A stretch of 64,000 bases of DNA from Erythrobacter sp. NAP1 (GTDB lineage: Bacteria > Pseudomonadota > Alphaproteobacteria > Sphingomonadales > Sphingomonadaceae), in contig NZ_CH672390.1 of the NCBI RefSeq assembly GCF_000152865.1, positions 620,001 through 684,000 on the forward strand. Reading direction: 5' to 3'. Below, one piece after another: positions 1 through 8,452 of this stretch. A program made the translations under genes and the position numbers. Positions within the stretch are counted from its first letter, which is position 1. Each line of letters begins with the position of its first letter. Below the pieces are notes generated by a model. That model worked only from the letters and a program-made list of their open reading frames with translations. It did not search any database and was not told the DNA's origin.

Positions 1-2
1 TG

Positions 3-1382
3 TTTGCGCCTGTGATGATCGTATGGTTTCTCGTGCTCGCGCTGCTGGGCGGGTGGCAGATCATCAACAATCCCGACATCCTGTGGGCGCTCAACCCGTA
101 TTACGCGGTGATGTTCTTCGTCACCGATGGCTTTGTCGCCTTCCTGGCGCTGGGCGCGGTGGTCTTGGCTGTGACGGGCTCCGAAGCGCTCTATTCGGAC
201 ATGGGGCATTTCGGGCGGGGGCCGATGCGGCTTTCGTGGTTCGGTTTTGTCATGCCGTGCCTGCTGCTCAACTATTTCGGGCAGGGCGCGATGATCGCTG
301 GCCTCCCGGCAGAAGAAGCGGCTGTCGTCGTACAGAACCCGTTCTTCCTGCTCGCCAGCGAAGAATGGCGCCTGCCGCTCGTCTTCCTCGCCACCGTCGC
401 CACCTTCATCGCCAGCCAGGCCGTGATTTCGGGCGCGTTCTCGATCACGCATCAGGCGGTGCAAATGGGCTTCATGCCGCGCCTCTCGATCCTCCACACG
501 TCCGAAACCGAGGGTGGCCAAATCTACATCCCGGTCGTGAACTGGGCGCTGATGGTTGCGGTCATCATCCTCGTGCTGACCTTCCAGAACTCGTCGAACC
601 TCGCCAGCGCCTACGGCATCGCGGTCACGGGCGCCGTCACGATCGACACGCTTCTGATGGGCCTTCTCTTCGTCAGCGTGTGGAAGTGGAAGTGGTGGTA
701 CGCCGCGCCGGTCGTTCTTCTGTTCCTGATCGTCGATGGAGCATACTTTGCAGCCAACCTCACCAAGGTGCCCGACGGCGGCTGGTTCCCGCTCATGGTT
801 GGCTTCATCGCATTCACGCTGCTGACCACCTGGTCGCGCGGGCGCAAGCTCATGCGTGAGCGGATGAGCGAGGTCGCGCTGCCGATGGAGATCTTTGCCA
901 AGTCTGCCAAGAACTCGGCCCTGCGCGTTCCCGGCACCGCGATCTTCATGGCGTCGAGCACGGCAGGCGTCCCCTCAGCGCTGCTCCACAATATCAAGCA
1001 CAACAAGGTGCTGCACGAACGCGTCGTCATACTGACCGTCGATATTCAGGATGTGCCCTATATCGACCCGTCCGAGCGATGCGAATACACCGACATGGGC
1101 GACGGCTTCTATCGTGCGGTGCTGCGATACGGCTTCATGGAGGAGACCGACGTGCCTCAGGGCCTCAAGGGCATGGGCATCTATTGCGGCGGCGACTTCG
1201 ACATGATGCAGACCAGCTTCTTCCTGTCGCGCCAAACATTGCTTGCCTCGGACAAGCCAGGAATGCCGATCTGGCGCGAGAAGATATTTGCGTGGATGCT
1301 GAGAAACTCGGCCAGCGCGATGGACTTCTTCAAGCTACCGACCAACCGTGTGGTTGAGCTGGGCAGCCAGGTCGAGATCTAG
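3..1382 (+). CDS. kup: Kup-type potassium uptake transporter, 5' end missing
   Basis: Proton-coupled potassium uptake protein of the inner membrane (KUP/HAK/KT family). The reading frame is open from the first bases of the window, so the start lies upstream and about 459 residues are visible, against roughly 620-630 for full-length Kup. Family-typical stretches are seen, such as [13 protein letters not shown] near residue 60 and a hydrophilic C-terminal domain after about residue 290. At least seven hydrophobic segments fill the first 280 residues. It converges on yciB with only six bases between the two stop codons. Confidence 0.93.
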   Translation, partial: FAPVMIVWFLVLALLGGWQIINNPDILWALNPYYAVMFFVTDGFVAFLALGAVVLAVTGSEALYSDMGHFGRGPMRLSWFGFVMPCLLLNYFGQGAMIAGLPAEEAAVVVQNPFFLLASEEWRLPLVFLATVATFIASQAVISGAFSITHQAVQMGFMPRLSILHTSETEGGQIYIPVVNWALMVAVIILVLTFQNSSNLASAYGIAVTGAVTIDTLLMGLLFVSVWKWKWWYAAPVVLLFLIVDGAYFAANLTKVPDGGWFPLMVGFIAFTLLTTWSRGRKLMRERMSEVALPMEIFAKSAKNSALRVPGTAIFMASSTAGVPSALLHNIKHNKVLHERVVILTVDIQDVPYIDPSERCEYTDMGDGFYRAVLRYGFMEETDVPQGLKGMGIYCGGDFDMMQTSFFLSRQTLLASDKPGMPIWREKIFAWMLRNSASAMDFFKLPTNRVVELGSQVEI

Positions 1383-1388
1383 CAGCAT

Positions 1389-2036
1389 TCACGCCGTGGG
1401 CGGTTCGTCCTTGATCGCTTCTTCCTCACCCTCAAGGCTCAGCCCGTGCTTCATGAGCATCGGCAACTGGGTGAAGGTGAAAAGGAAGCTCAGCGGCATG
1501 AACACCCAGAATTTTGCCCAAAGCCAGCCTTCAAAGCTCATCTGGGCGCGCAGGACTTCGTTGAGGACCGCGAGCACGAGGAAAAACACCCCCCAGTTGC
1601 GCGACAGCTTGAGCCAGCCTTTGTCGGATAGCCCCTCGAACGCGGCTTCGAGCAGGATCTTGAGCAACGCGCGGCCCATGTAGAACCCTGCGAGCAGCGC
1701 GACGCCGAAGACCGCGTAGATGATCGTGGGCTTGAGCTGCACGAACACCGGATCGCCGAAGAAGATCGTCAGCGCGCCGAAGCCGACGATCAGCGCGGTC
1801 GAGAACCACAGCATCGGTGAAACCTTGCCGAGCCGCCACTTGGAGATGAGCAGCGCGGCAATCGCTGCGACCATGAAGGCACCGGTGCCGTACATGATCG
1901 CGAGCAGTTCACCCGCTGGATTGGGATCGGCAGGCGCGTTCCAGCGATAGACGCCGAGAAACACCAGCAACGGCCCGTAATCGACCGCGACGTTGAGCCA
2001 GCTTGATCCGGCTTTCTTGGCTTCTTCGCTCGCCAT
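1389..2036 (-). CDS. yciB: YciB/IspA-family inner-membrane septation protein
   Basis: Small polytopic membrane protein of the septation protein A (YciB) family, thought to contribute to cell-envelope synthesis or division. The 215 residues carry five hydrophobic segments and the family-typical LKPTIIYAVFGVALL and LNWGVFF-like (SRNWGVFF) stretches. The usual length is about 180-210. Its ATG overlaps the ftsY stop codon by one base (TAATG), so it is translationally coupled at the end of a dapF-mtaB-ftsY-yciB operon. The charged tail (EGEEEAIKDEPPTA) is an ordinary variable end. Confidence 0.92.
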   Translation of the reverse strand: MASEEAKKAGSSWLNVAVDYGPLLVFLGVYRWNAPADPNPAGELLAIMYGTGAFMVAAIAALLISKWRLGKVSPMLWFSTALIVGFGALTIFFGDPVFVQLKPTIIYAVFGVALLAGFYMGRALLKILLEAAFEGLSDKGWLKLSRNWGVFFLVLAVLNEVLRAQMSFEGWLWAKFWVFMPLSFLFTFTQLPMLMKHGLSLEGEEEAIKDEPPTA

Positions 2037-2950
2037 TAGGCCACTCCTGCAATCACGCGCGCGACCAGATCGGGGTCGAAGGGTCGCAGGTCTTCCATTT
2101 TCTCGCCAACGCCGATGGCATGGATCGGCAGGCCATATTGCTCGGCCGCTGCGACCAGAACGCCGCCGCGCGCCGTGCCGTCCAGCTTGGTCATGATGAG
2201 GCCGGTGACGCCCGCGACTTCCTGAAACACGTCAATTTGCGAAAGCGCATTCTGACCATTGGTCGCATCAAGGACCAGCACCACGTCGTGCGGGGCTTCC
2301 TCATTGAGACGGCCAAGGACGCGGCGGATCTTCGCCAGCTCTTCCATCAGCTCTTTCTTGTTCTGGAGGCGTCCGGCGGTGTCCACCACCAGCGCATCGA
2401 TCCCGGTGTCGGTCGCTTGCTTCACCGCGTCGAATACGATCGAAGCGGGATCGCCGCCCTCGGGCCCGCGCACGAGGTCTACACCGGCGCGCTCTGCCCA
2501 TGTGGCGAGCTGGCCGATCGCGGCAGCGCGAAACGTGTCGCCCGCTGCCAGGAGCACGCCGTAATCGTCCTCGGTAAAGAGGTGGGCGAGCTTGGCGATG
2601 GTGGTGGTCTTGCCCGAACCGTTGACCCCTATGACAAGGATCACTTGAGGGCGCGGGAAGGCGGTGATTTCGAGCGGTTTTGCCACAGGGCGAAGGATTT
2701 CGGCGATCTCTTCGGCGACCGCTTCCTTGAGCTCGCGCTGGGTGATCTCCAGTCCGAAGCTCTTTTCTTTCAGCTTCGCGCGGATGCGCGCCGCCGCTGC
2801 CGGGCCGAGGTCAGAGATGATCAGCGCGTCTTCGACATCGTCGAGCGTCGCCTCATCAAGCCGCGTCGCGACCCCAGTGAGGTTTGCGCCAAGACGTTCG
2901 GAGGTTTTGCGAAACCCGCCGAGCAGCCGGTCGCTCCAGCTGGTACTCAT
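2036..2950 (-). CDS. ftsY: Signal recognition particle receptor FtsY
   Basis: SRP receptor GTPase that docks ribosome-SRP complexes at the inner membrane. An N-terminal helical N domain (about 1-85) is followed by the NG GTPase: P-loop GVNGSGKTTTIAKLA near residue 108, DTAGR near 190, TKLDGTARGG near 255. The 304 residues mean the long acidic A domain of E. coli FtsY is absent, as is usual in Alphaproteobacteria. Its ATG overlaps the mtaB stop (ATGA), showing operon coupling. Confidence 0.97.
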   Translation of the reverse strand: MSTSWSDRLLGGFRKTSERLGANLTGVATRLDEATLDDVEDALIISDLGPAAAARIRAKLKEKSFGLEITQRELKEAVAEEIAEILRPVAKPLEITAFPRPQVILVIGVNGSGKTTTIAKLAHLFTEDDYGVLLAAGDTFRAAAIGQLATWAERAGVDLVRGPEGGDPASIVFDAVKQATDTGIDALVVDTAGRLQNKKELMEELAKIRRVLGRLNEEAPHDVVLVLDATNGQNALSQIDVFQEVAGVTGLIMTKLDGTARGGVLVAAAEQYGLPIHAIGVGEKMEDLRPFDPDLVARVIAGVA

Positions 2951-4122
2951 CTAAGCAGGCCTCCTTCAATGGCGTGCGGTGTGATTGATACGATGCGTCC
3001 GGCAGGAGTGCCCTCGGGCAGGTCCACCCGCGCATAGGAGGGCGCATAGCCCGTGCCGTCGCGTTCGGCGAGGACTTCGAGGTTTTCGCCCACAAGCGTG
3101 GTGAGCCACGCGGCGCGGCGCTCAGCGACCCGTTCGCGCAGTTCCGCGGCGCGCGCCTTCACGATGCGGCGGTCGACCTGCGGCATGCGTGCGGCCGGCG
3201 TGCCGGGGCGGGGCGAATAGGGGAAGATGTGGCCGTGAACGATGTCGAGTTCGTCGATGATCGACAGGTTTGCGGCGTGATGCTCGTCGCTCTCGGTCGG
3301 GAAGCCGGCGATCAGATCTGCGCCGATGGCGATCTCGGGGCGGCGCTGCTTTATTCGCGCCACGAGGTCCACCGCGTCAGCGCGCGAATGGCGGCGCTTC
3401 ATGCGCTTGAGGATCAGGTCGTGCCCATGCTGGAGCGAGAGATGCAGGTGTGGCATCAACCGCTTCTCGCTGGCGAATAGTTCGAACAGCGCCTCATCTA
3501 TCTCGATCCCGTCGAGCGACGACATACGCAGGCGGGGCAGGTTGGGAAATTCGTTCAGCACAGCGCCAACAAGGGCGCCAAGCGGTGGGGTGTCGGGCAG
3601 GTCATGGCCCCAACTGGTCACGTCAACACCGGTCAGCACCGCTTCCTTCGCGCCAAGGTCAAGGTGATGCTCAACCTCGCGCAGGACCTCGGCAATGGTC
3701 ATCGAACGGCTTTTACCGCGACCCTGCGGGATGACGCAGAATGTGCAAGCGTGGTCGCAGCCATTCTGGACCGCGATGAAAGCGCGCGTGCGAGTGGGCG
3801 GGGGAGGCGCCTCGGGCAACGGCACGTTCCAACTACGCGGGTCGAGTTTTGATGCGTTGGCGATCAGCCCGTCGACTTCGGGCATGGCCGCAAGCTGGTC
3901 GCGCTCGATATCGGCAGCGCATCCGGTGACGATCAGCCGCGCATCGGGGCGTGCCGCGCGCGCTTTACGGATCGCCTGCCTCGTTTGGCGAACGGCCTCG
4001 CTGGTCACGGCGCAGGAATTGACGACGACAACGTCGCCAGCGTCGGCGAGCATGCCCTTCATCCGCTCGCTCTCGGCAATGTTGAGGCGGCATCCAAGGC
4101 TGATGACTTCCGGAGCACTCAC
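2947..4122 (-). CDS. mtaB: tRNA t6A37 methylthiotransferase MtaB
   Basis: Radical-SAM enzyme that converts t6A to ms2t6A at position 37 of ANN-decoding tRNAs. The N-terminal UPF0004 domain has its three cluster cysteines (GCRLN near 10, NSCAV near 36, VTGCAA near 68). The radical-SAM motif CDHACTFC lies near residue 122, followed by a TRAM-like C-terminus. Length 391 is slightly short for the family (about 420). Translation appears to start at GTG, which overlaps the dapF stop (GTGA). MtaB is preferred over MiaB or RimO because of its length and the GCRLN signature. Confidence 0.93.
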   Translation of the reverse strand: MSAPEVISLGCRLNIAESERMKGMLADAGDVVVVNSCAVTSEAVRQTRQAIRKARAARPDARLIVTGCAADIERDQLAAMPEVDGLIANASKLDPRSWNVPLPEAPPPPTRTRAFIAVQNGCDHACTFCVIPQGRGKSRSMTIAEVLREVEHHLDLGAKEAVLTGVDVTSWGHDLPDTPPLGALVGAVLNEFPNLPRLRMSSLDGIEIDEALFELFASEKRLMPHLHLSLQHGHDLILKRMKRRHSRADAVDLVARIKQRRPEIAIGADLIAGFPTESDEHHAANLSIIDELDIVHGHIFPYSPRPGTPAARMPQVDRRIVKARAAELRERVAERRAAWLTTLVGENLEVLAERDGTGYAPSYARVDLPEGTPAGRIVSITPHAIEGGLLR

Positions 4123-4928
4123 GCGAAATCATTCCATTCGAAGCTGCCGCGGAAGCTCTCGGTCGCAGGGCCGGTCATGACGATGCTTTCGCCGCGCTCC
4201 CACGCGATTTCAAGGTCACCGCCGGGGAGGGAGACGGTCACCGGGCTCTTCATGTGCAGACGCGAGATTGCTGCCACTGCCGTTGCACATGCACCGGTGC
4301 CGCAGGCGCGCGTGAGACCGGCACCGCGCTCCCAAACGCGCAGTTTCAGGTGATTATCACTCAAACGGCTCGCGACATTCACATTGATGCGTTCAGGAAA
4401 AAGGGCGTCGGTCTCGATTTGCGGGCCAAGCTCGGCAAGATCGACCGCATCGGCGTCCTGCACGAAGAAGATCACATGCGGGTTGCCAACATTGACCGCG
4501 ATCCCCGCCTCAAGCTCGCCCCAGCCAACCGGCATGTTGGCGGTGTCCATCGCGTAGGCGAGTGGGATCGCATCCCATTCGAAGCGCGGCTCGCCCATAT
4601 CGACGCTCGCGCCGCCTTGAGCAGGTTCGAGCCTGATCGCTCCGCCTGCTGTTTCGACGGTTGCCGGCGAGCCATGCAGCATCGCGACAGCGCGGCTCGC
4701 ATTGCCGCAGGCTTCGACCTCGCCGCCGTCAGAATTGTAGATTCGCATACGGAAATCGTGATCGTCGCTCGGCTCGAGCACGATCAGCTGATCGCAACCG
4801 ACCCCGGTGTTGCGGTCGGCAAGCGCGCTGGCCGTGGCGTTCGAAATGGCAGGCAGGGGCGTCTCGCGCGCATCAAGCACGACGAAATCATTGCCGAGGC
4901 CGTGCATCTTGGTGAAGTCTACGCGCAT
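4119..4928 (-). CDS. dapF: Diaminopimelate epimerase
   Basis: Epimerises LL- to meso-diaminopimelate for lysine and peptidoglycan synthesis in the cytoplasm. Both catalytic cysteines are in recognisable motifs: ACGNASRAV near residue 70 and CGTGACATAV near 212. Start: the ATG at 4928 (MRVDFTKMHG) matches the family N-terminus; another in-frame ATG lies four codons upstream at 4940 and cannot be excluded, since neither has a strong ribosome-binding site. It is the first gene of a minus-strand operon with mtaB, ftsY and yciB. Confidence 0.95.
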   Translation of the reverse strand: MRVDFTKMHGLGNDFVVLDARETPLPAISNATASALADRNTGVGCDQLIVLEPSDDHDFRMRIYNSDGGEVEACGNASRAVAMLHGSPATVETAGGAIRLEPAQGGASVDMGEPRFEWDAIPLAYAMDTANMPVGWGELEAGIAVNVGNPHVIFFVQDADAVDLAELGPQIETDALFPERINVNVASRLSDNHLKLRVWERGAGLTRACGTGACATAVAAISRLHMKSPVTVSLPGGDLEIAWERGESIVMTGPATESFRGSFEWNDFA

Positions 4929-5003
4929 AGCCCCGCGCATTTATGCATCGCGCGGCCCGGCGTAAAGGTTAGTGAGGGCAAAGGAAGCGCAACCGCGCGC
5001 CAA

Positions 5004-6689
5004 CTATTCGTTGACGATGCGTTTGCCAGAGGGCTGCGGCAACTCGTGGTGCTCTTCTTCTTCCTCGACGCTTTCCCGCGCGATGGGAAGTTCTGGCGCT
5101 TGATCGCGGGCAAGGCGGCCAGCGCTTTTCAGGCGCCGTGCGACTTCTTCGGCATTTTCGGGCTGGCCATAGTAATAGCCCTGGCCCTTGAGCTTGCCCA
5201 TTTTCTTGAGCGCGTCGAGGATCTCTTCGTCCTCGATGCCTTCTGCAGTGATGGGCAGTTCGAGACCTCGGCCCAGCGAAACAATCGCATCGACGATCCT
5301 TGATTTCGTCGAAGGATTGCGCAGTTCACCCACAAAGCTGCGGTCGATCTTGAGCCGGTCAAAGGGCAGCGTGCGCAGCTGTTCGAGACTTGAATAACCA
5401 GTCCCGAAATCATCAAGGCTAACGCGCACACCCTGGTTGCGAAGGCTCGTAATGATCGAACGGACCATGCCAATGTTTTCGTGCAGGCAGCTTTCAGTGA
5501 TCTCGATCTCGAGACGATGCGGCGGAAAATTGTGCTCGGTCAGTGCCTTGAGGATCTTTTGCGCGAACCACGGGTCGCGCAGTTGCACCGGCGAGATGTT
5601 GATCGAAAGCGTGAGTTCTTCGTGCCATTCGCGAGCATCGATGAAGGCCTGCGACATCAATTGGTCAGACAGTTCGGTGATGACCCCGATATCTTCGGCG
5701 ACAGGAATGAAGATCTCCGGGCTGACCTTGCCCATCGTCGGCGAATGCCAGCGGGCAAGCATTTCGAAGCCAACAAGCTCACCGCTTTCGATATCCACTT
5801 GCTGCTCGTAGTACGGAACGAATTCCGAATTCACGAGGCCGCGGCGAATTCCCGACTCCAGTTCGTGGCGGAAACGCAGCTCGTCTTCCATGCTCGGTTC
5901 GAACCAGAAGTAGCGGTTTTTGCCTTCCTTCTTGGACTGATACATCGCCATGTCAGCGCGCTGCATCAGGGCATCGGAAGTGGCGACGTCCGGATCAATG
6001 CAATTGTCTTCGTAATCCGACGTTACCCCGATCGAGATTGTCGCATCGATGCTGATCCCATTGTGTTCGAACGGGACGGCCATGCTTTCGAACAGACGCA
6101 CCACCAGATCGTCAACACGCTCGCGGCTCACTGGGTCGTAGGGCGTGACAAAGGCGAATTCATCGCCGCCAAGGCGAGCAAGGCGGGCTTCCTTTGGCAA
6201 TTGATTGCGAATGCGCGATGCCATCTGGACAAGCACGGCGTCGCCAATCGAATGACCATGCATGTCGTTGATCTGCTTGAAGTTATCAAGGTCGATCATA
6301 ATGTATGCAATTGCCAGACCGCGTGTCTTCGCGAACTCCTGCAATGCGCTGGTTGCCCCTGCCATGCTGCGGCGGTTCAGGCATCCGGTGAGCGGGTCGA
6401 TCTCGGCCAGTTCCCGTGCCCGTTCCTCGGCGCGGCGACGTTCCTCGATCTCGCTTTGCAGATCGCGATAGCGACGCCAGCAAAAGATGATCAGGACGAT
6501 GTTGAGAAGCAGGGCGCTGACCAGAAGATTGTCCGGCGAGCTTCCGTTACCCAAAAGGGAATTGATCGCGGCCGGAACCACTGAAGACCCCGTCGCCACG
6601 AACAGGATGATCGCGGCAATTGCTAGCCCCAGAGCAACAAGGTCGCGCTCTGCGCTTCCGATCGCATTGTCAGTCTTAGTCTTGGCCAA
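5004..6689 (-). CDS. Membrane-anchored GGDEF/EAL cyclic-di-GMP enzyme
   Basis: Likely makes and/or degrades cyclic di-GMP. Two hydrophobic helices (about residues 15-40 and 50-70) are followed by a short helical linker, a GGDEF domain (intact GGDEF near residue 178) and an EAL domain (FEMLARW near 310, DDFGTGYSSL near 430, KIDRSF near 450). The usual inhibitory RxxD site before GGDEF is absent (PKEA occupies the place), so product inhibition is probably lost. The only plausible start is TTG at 6689 with a weak ribosome-binding site. It has an acidic/Pro-rich tail. It is single-copy on the minus strand with no clear operon partner. Confidence 0.9.
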   Translation of the reverse strand: MAKTKTDNAIGSAERDLVALGLAIAAIILFVATGSSVVPAAINSLLGNGSSPDNLLVSALLLNIVLIIFCWRRYRDLQSEIEERRRAEERARELAEIDPLTGCLNRRSMAGATSALQEFAKTRGLAIAYIMIDLDNFKQINDMHGHSIGDAVLVQMASRIRNQLPKEARLARLGGDEFAFVTPYDPVSRERVDDLVVRLFESMAVPFEHNGISIDATISIGVTSDYEDNCIDPDVATSDALMQRADMAMYQSKKEGKNRYFWFEPSMEDELRFRHELESGIRRGLVNSEFVPYYEQQVDIESGELVGFEMLARWHSPTMGKVSPEIFIPVAEDIGVITELSDQLMSQAFIDAREWHEELTLSINISPVQLRDPWFAQKILKALTEHNFPPHRLEIEITESCLHENIGMVRSIITSLRNQGVRVSLDDFGTGYSSLEQLRTLPFDRLKIDRSFVGELRNPSTKSRIVDAIVSLGRGLELPITAEGIEDEEILDALKKMGKLKGQGYYYGQPENAEEVARRLKSAGRLARDQAPELPIARESVEEEEEHHELPQPSGKRIVNE

Positions 6690-6883
6690 TGTTATGTTCT
6701 GCCAATGCCGCTTTGGGCACGCCCCTTATGAAAGACCTCTGCGTGTAATTGCTCAGACATGTTGAAATTTCCGTTAACCCTTGGGGAAGGCTGACTTCGA
6801 GGGGTGGAAGAGCGGGCGTCGGCGCACTAGGTCGGAGCGGCGCAAGCACGCTATGCAGACCTGCAAACAAGGAGAGCAAGTAC

Positions 6884-7294
6884 ATGCCCAATTACTGGCT
6901 GATGAAGTCCGAACCCTTCAAATACAGCTGGGACGACCTCGTTGCCGAGGAAGAGGGCACATGGGACGGCGTGCGCAACCATTCGGCGAAGCTGAATCTA
7001 AGAGCGATGGAAGTGGGCGACGAAGCCTTCTTCTACCATTCGCGCGAGGGGCTTGAGATTGTCGGCGTTGTCGAAGTGACGGTCGCGGGGATCGGGGATC
7101 CGACCGATGAAACCGGCAAGTGGGCAGCGGTGAAGATCAAGCCAAAGCGTAAATTCGACAATCCGGTGACGCTCAAGCAGATCAAGGCCGAACCCAAGCT
7201 TGCCGATTGCGAACTGGTTCGCCTTTCGCGTCTCTCGGTTGCCAAGATCAAGCCGGACGAGTGGAAGCTGATCTGCAAGATGTCCGAAGGGTAG
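6884..7294 (+). CDS. EVE domain protein
   Basis: A 136-residue stand-alone EVE domain, a PUA-like fold that reads modified bases in DNA or RNA. The family-typical MPNYWLMKSEP start, WDGVRNHSAKLNLR near residue 26 and FYHS near 48 are visible. ATG at 6884 was chosen over upstream in-frame codons because AAGGAGAG lies 8 bases before it and the family begins here. The natural ligand is unknown. The next gene (SDR) is 82 bases downstream, so co-transcription is possible but unproven. Confidence 0.93.
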   Translation: MPNYWLMKSEPFKYSWDDLVAEEEGTWDGVRNHSAKLNLRAMEVGDEAFFYHSREGLEIVGVVEVTVAGIGDPTDETGKWAAVKIKPKRKFDNPVTLKQIKAEPKLADCELVRLSRLSVAKIKPDEWKLICKMSEG

Positions 7295-7376
7295 GACTGT
7301 CTGTTCGACTGGATTGGAACGATAATCCTTGCGCTCCGTAAGTTGAGGGAAACACCCCCTAAACACGGAGACAGAC

Positions 7377-8126
7377 ATGAACAGGTTCGAAGGCAAGCGC
7401 GTACTCATCACCGGCGGCACAAGCGGCATGGGGCTGGCAGGCGCGAAGATGATCGTTGCCGAAGGCGGCGAAGTCGCCGTGACCGGCACCAGTCAGGATC
7501 ACTTGGACGAAGCGGGCGAGGCGCTGCCTTCAGGCTCGCTGGTGCTTCGCAATGACGCTTCCGACCCCGAAGCGGCAAAGGAGCTTGGAGCCAAGGTCAA
7601 GGAACAGATGGGCGGCATTGACGGGCTGTGGCTCAATGCAGGTTTCGGCAAGTTCGGCCCGAACAAGCAGGTCGACAAGGACATGTTCCGCGGCATGACC
7701 GACGTGAACGTGATGGGACCGTTTCTCCAAATGGCCGAGTTGATCCCGGCAATCAACGAAGGCGGTTCGGTTGTCGTGACCGCTTCGGTCTCGCCTTATC
7801 TCGGCCAGCCCATGGGCGCGGTCTATGCCTCGACCAAGGGCGCGATCCGAGCCGCCTCGCGAAGCTGGGCTTCGGACCTTGCCGATCGCAACATTCGCGT
7901 GAATTCGATCGCACCGGGCCCGATTGAGACCAACTTCTTCGACGGCATGGGCCTTGATGAAGAACAGGTCGAAGAGATGAGCGAGCAGATCAAGAATCAG
8001 GTTCCGCTCGGCCGCTTTGGTAATTCGGAAGAGGCTGCGCAGGTCGCCCTGTTCCTGCTGTCCGATCAGGCATCCTACGTTACCGGTTCGGAATATATGG
8101 TCGATGGCGGAATGACGCTCAGATAA
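7377..8126 (+). CDS. SDR-family NAD(P)-dependent oxidoreductase
   Basis: Classical short-chain dehydrogenase/reductase of 249 residues. The Rossmann cofactor motif TGGTSGMG lies near residue 12, the NAG motif (LNAGFG) near 86, the catalytic YASTK near 149 and PGPIETN near 178. The substrate cannot be told from sequence. CGGAGAC precedes the ATG. A strong hairpin at 8156-8187 ends the transcript before the downstream CsbD gene. Confidence 0.92.
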   Translation: MNRFEGKRVLITGGTSGMGLAGAKMIVAEGGEVAVTGTSQDHLDEAGEALPSGSLVLRNDASDPEAAKELGAKVKEQMGGIDGLWLNAGFGKFGPNKQVDKDMFRGMTDVNVMGPFLQMAELIPAINEGGSVVVTASVSPYLGQPMGAVYASTKGAIRAASRSWASDLADRNIRVNSIAPGPIETNFFDGMGLDEEQVEEMSEQIKNQVPLGRFGNSEEAAQVALFLLSDQASYVTGSEYMVDGGMTLR

Positions 8127-8155
8127 GCCTGTTCGCCGCAAAATTTGGAACGAAA

Positions 8156-8191
8156 CGCCCCCGTTCGCTGTCTGGTGATCGGGGGCGATTT
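8156..8191 (+). terminator. Rho-independent terminator after the SDR gene
   Basis: A perfect 8-bp stem, CGCCCCCG (8156-8163) with CGGGGGCG (8180-8187), is followed by ATTTT. It separates the SDR gene from csbD. Confidence 0.75.
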
Positions 8192-8216
8192 TGTAGCAAC
8201 ATCAAGGAGCTAGACC

Positions 8217-8387
8217 ATGGGTGAACTGACCGACAAGATCAAAGGCAACTTCAAGGAAGCCAAGGGTGAGCTGAAGCAGCAGTCCAATGACCCGGAAACC
8301 CGTGCCGAAGGCAAGGCCGAGGAAATGGAAGGCAAGGCCGATCAGGCCAAAGGCGAAGTGAAGGGCGCTCTTGGCGACGATATCTAA
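8217..8387 (+). CDS. CsbD-family small stress protein
   Basis: A 56-residue, highly charged, Lys/Glu/Gly-rich protein with the repeating KGxxKEAKGEL / KGKADQAKGEVKG pattern of the CsbD family, abundant general-stress proteins of unknown mechanism. ATG at 8217 is preceded by AAGGAGC. It contains no cysteine or hydrophobic segment. It lies between two terminators, so it is probably monocistronic with its own promoter in the 30-base gap. Confidence 0.9.
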   Translation: MGELTDKIKGNFKEAKGELKQQSNDPETRAEGKAEEMEGKADQAKGEVKGALGDDI

Positions 8388-8408
8388 GCCGCCAGTTCAA
8401 GAACAATC

Positions 8409-8443
8409 GAAGGCCGCTCCCAGCGAATGGGGGCGGCCTTTCT
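8409..8443. terminator. Terminator between csbD and the ThDP enzyme gene
   Basis: AAGGCCGC-t-CCC pairs with GGG-g-GCGGCCTT around a seven-base loop (8409-8440), followed by a T-rich tail on the plus strand and preceded by an A-containing stretch for the minus strand. It probably serves both converging genes. Confidence 0.65.
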
Positions 8444-8452
8444 GTTCCCATG

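Noticed and set aside
2003..3037. Long open frames opposite ftsY, aspS and the helicase gene.
   Set aside because: They are mirror effects of GC-rich coding DNA; the genes on the other strand have clear family motifs.
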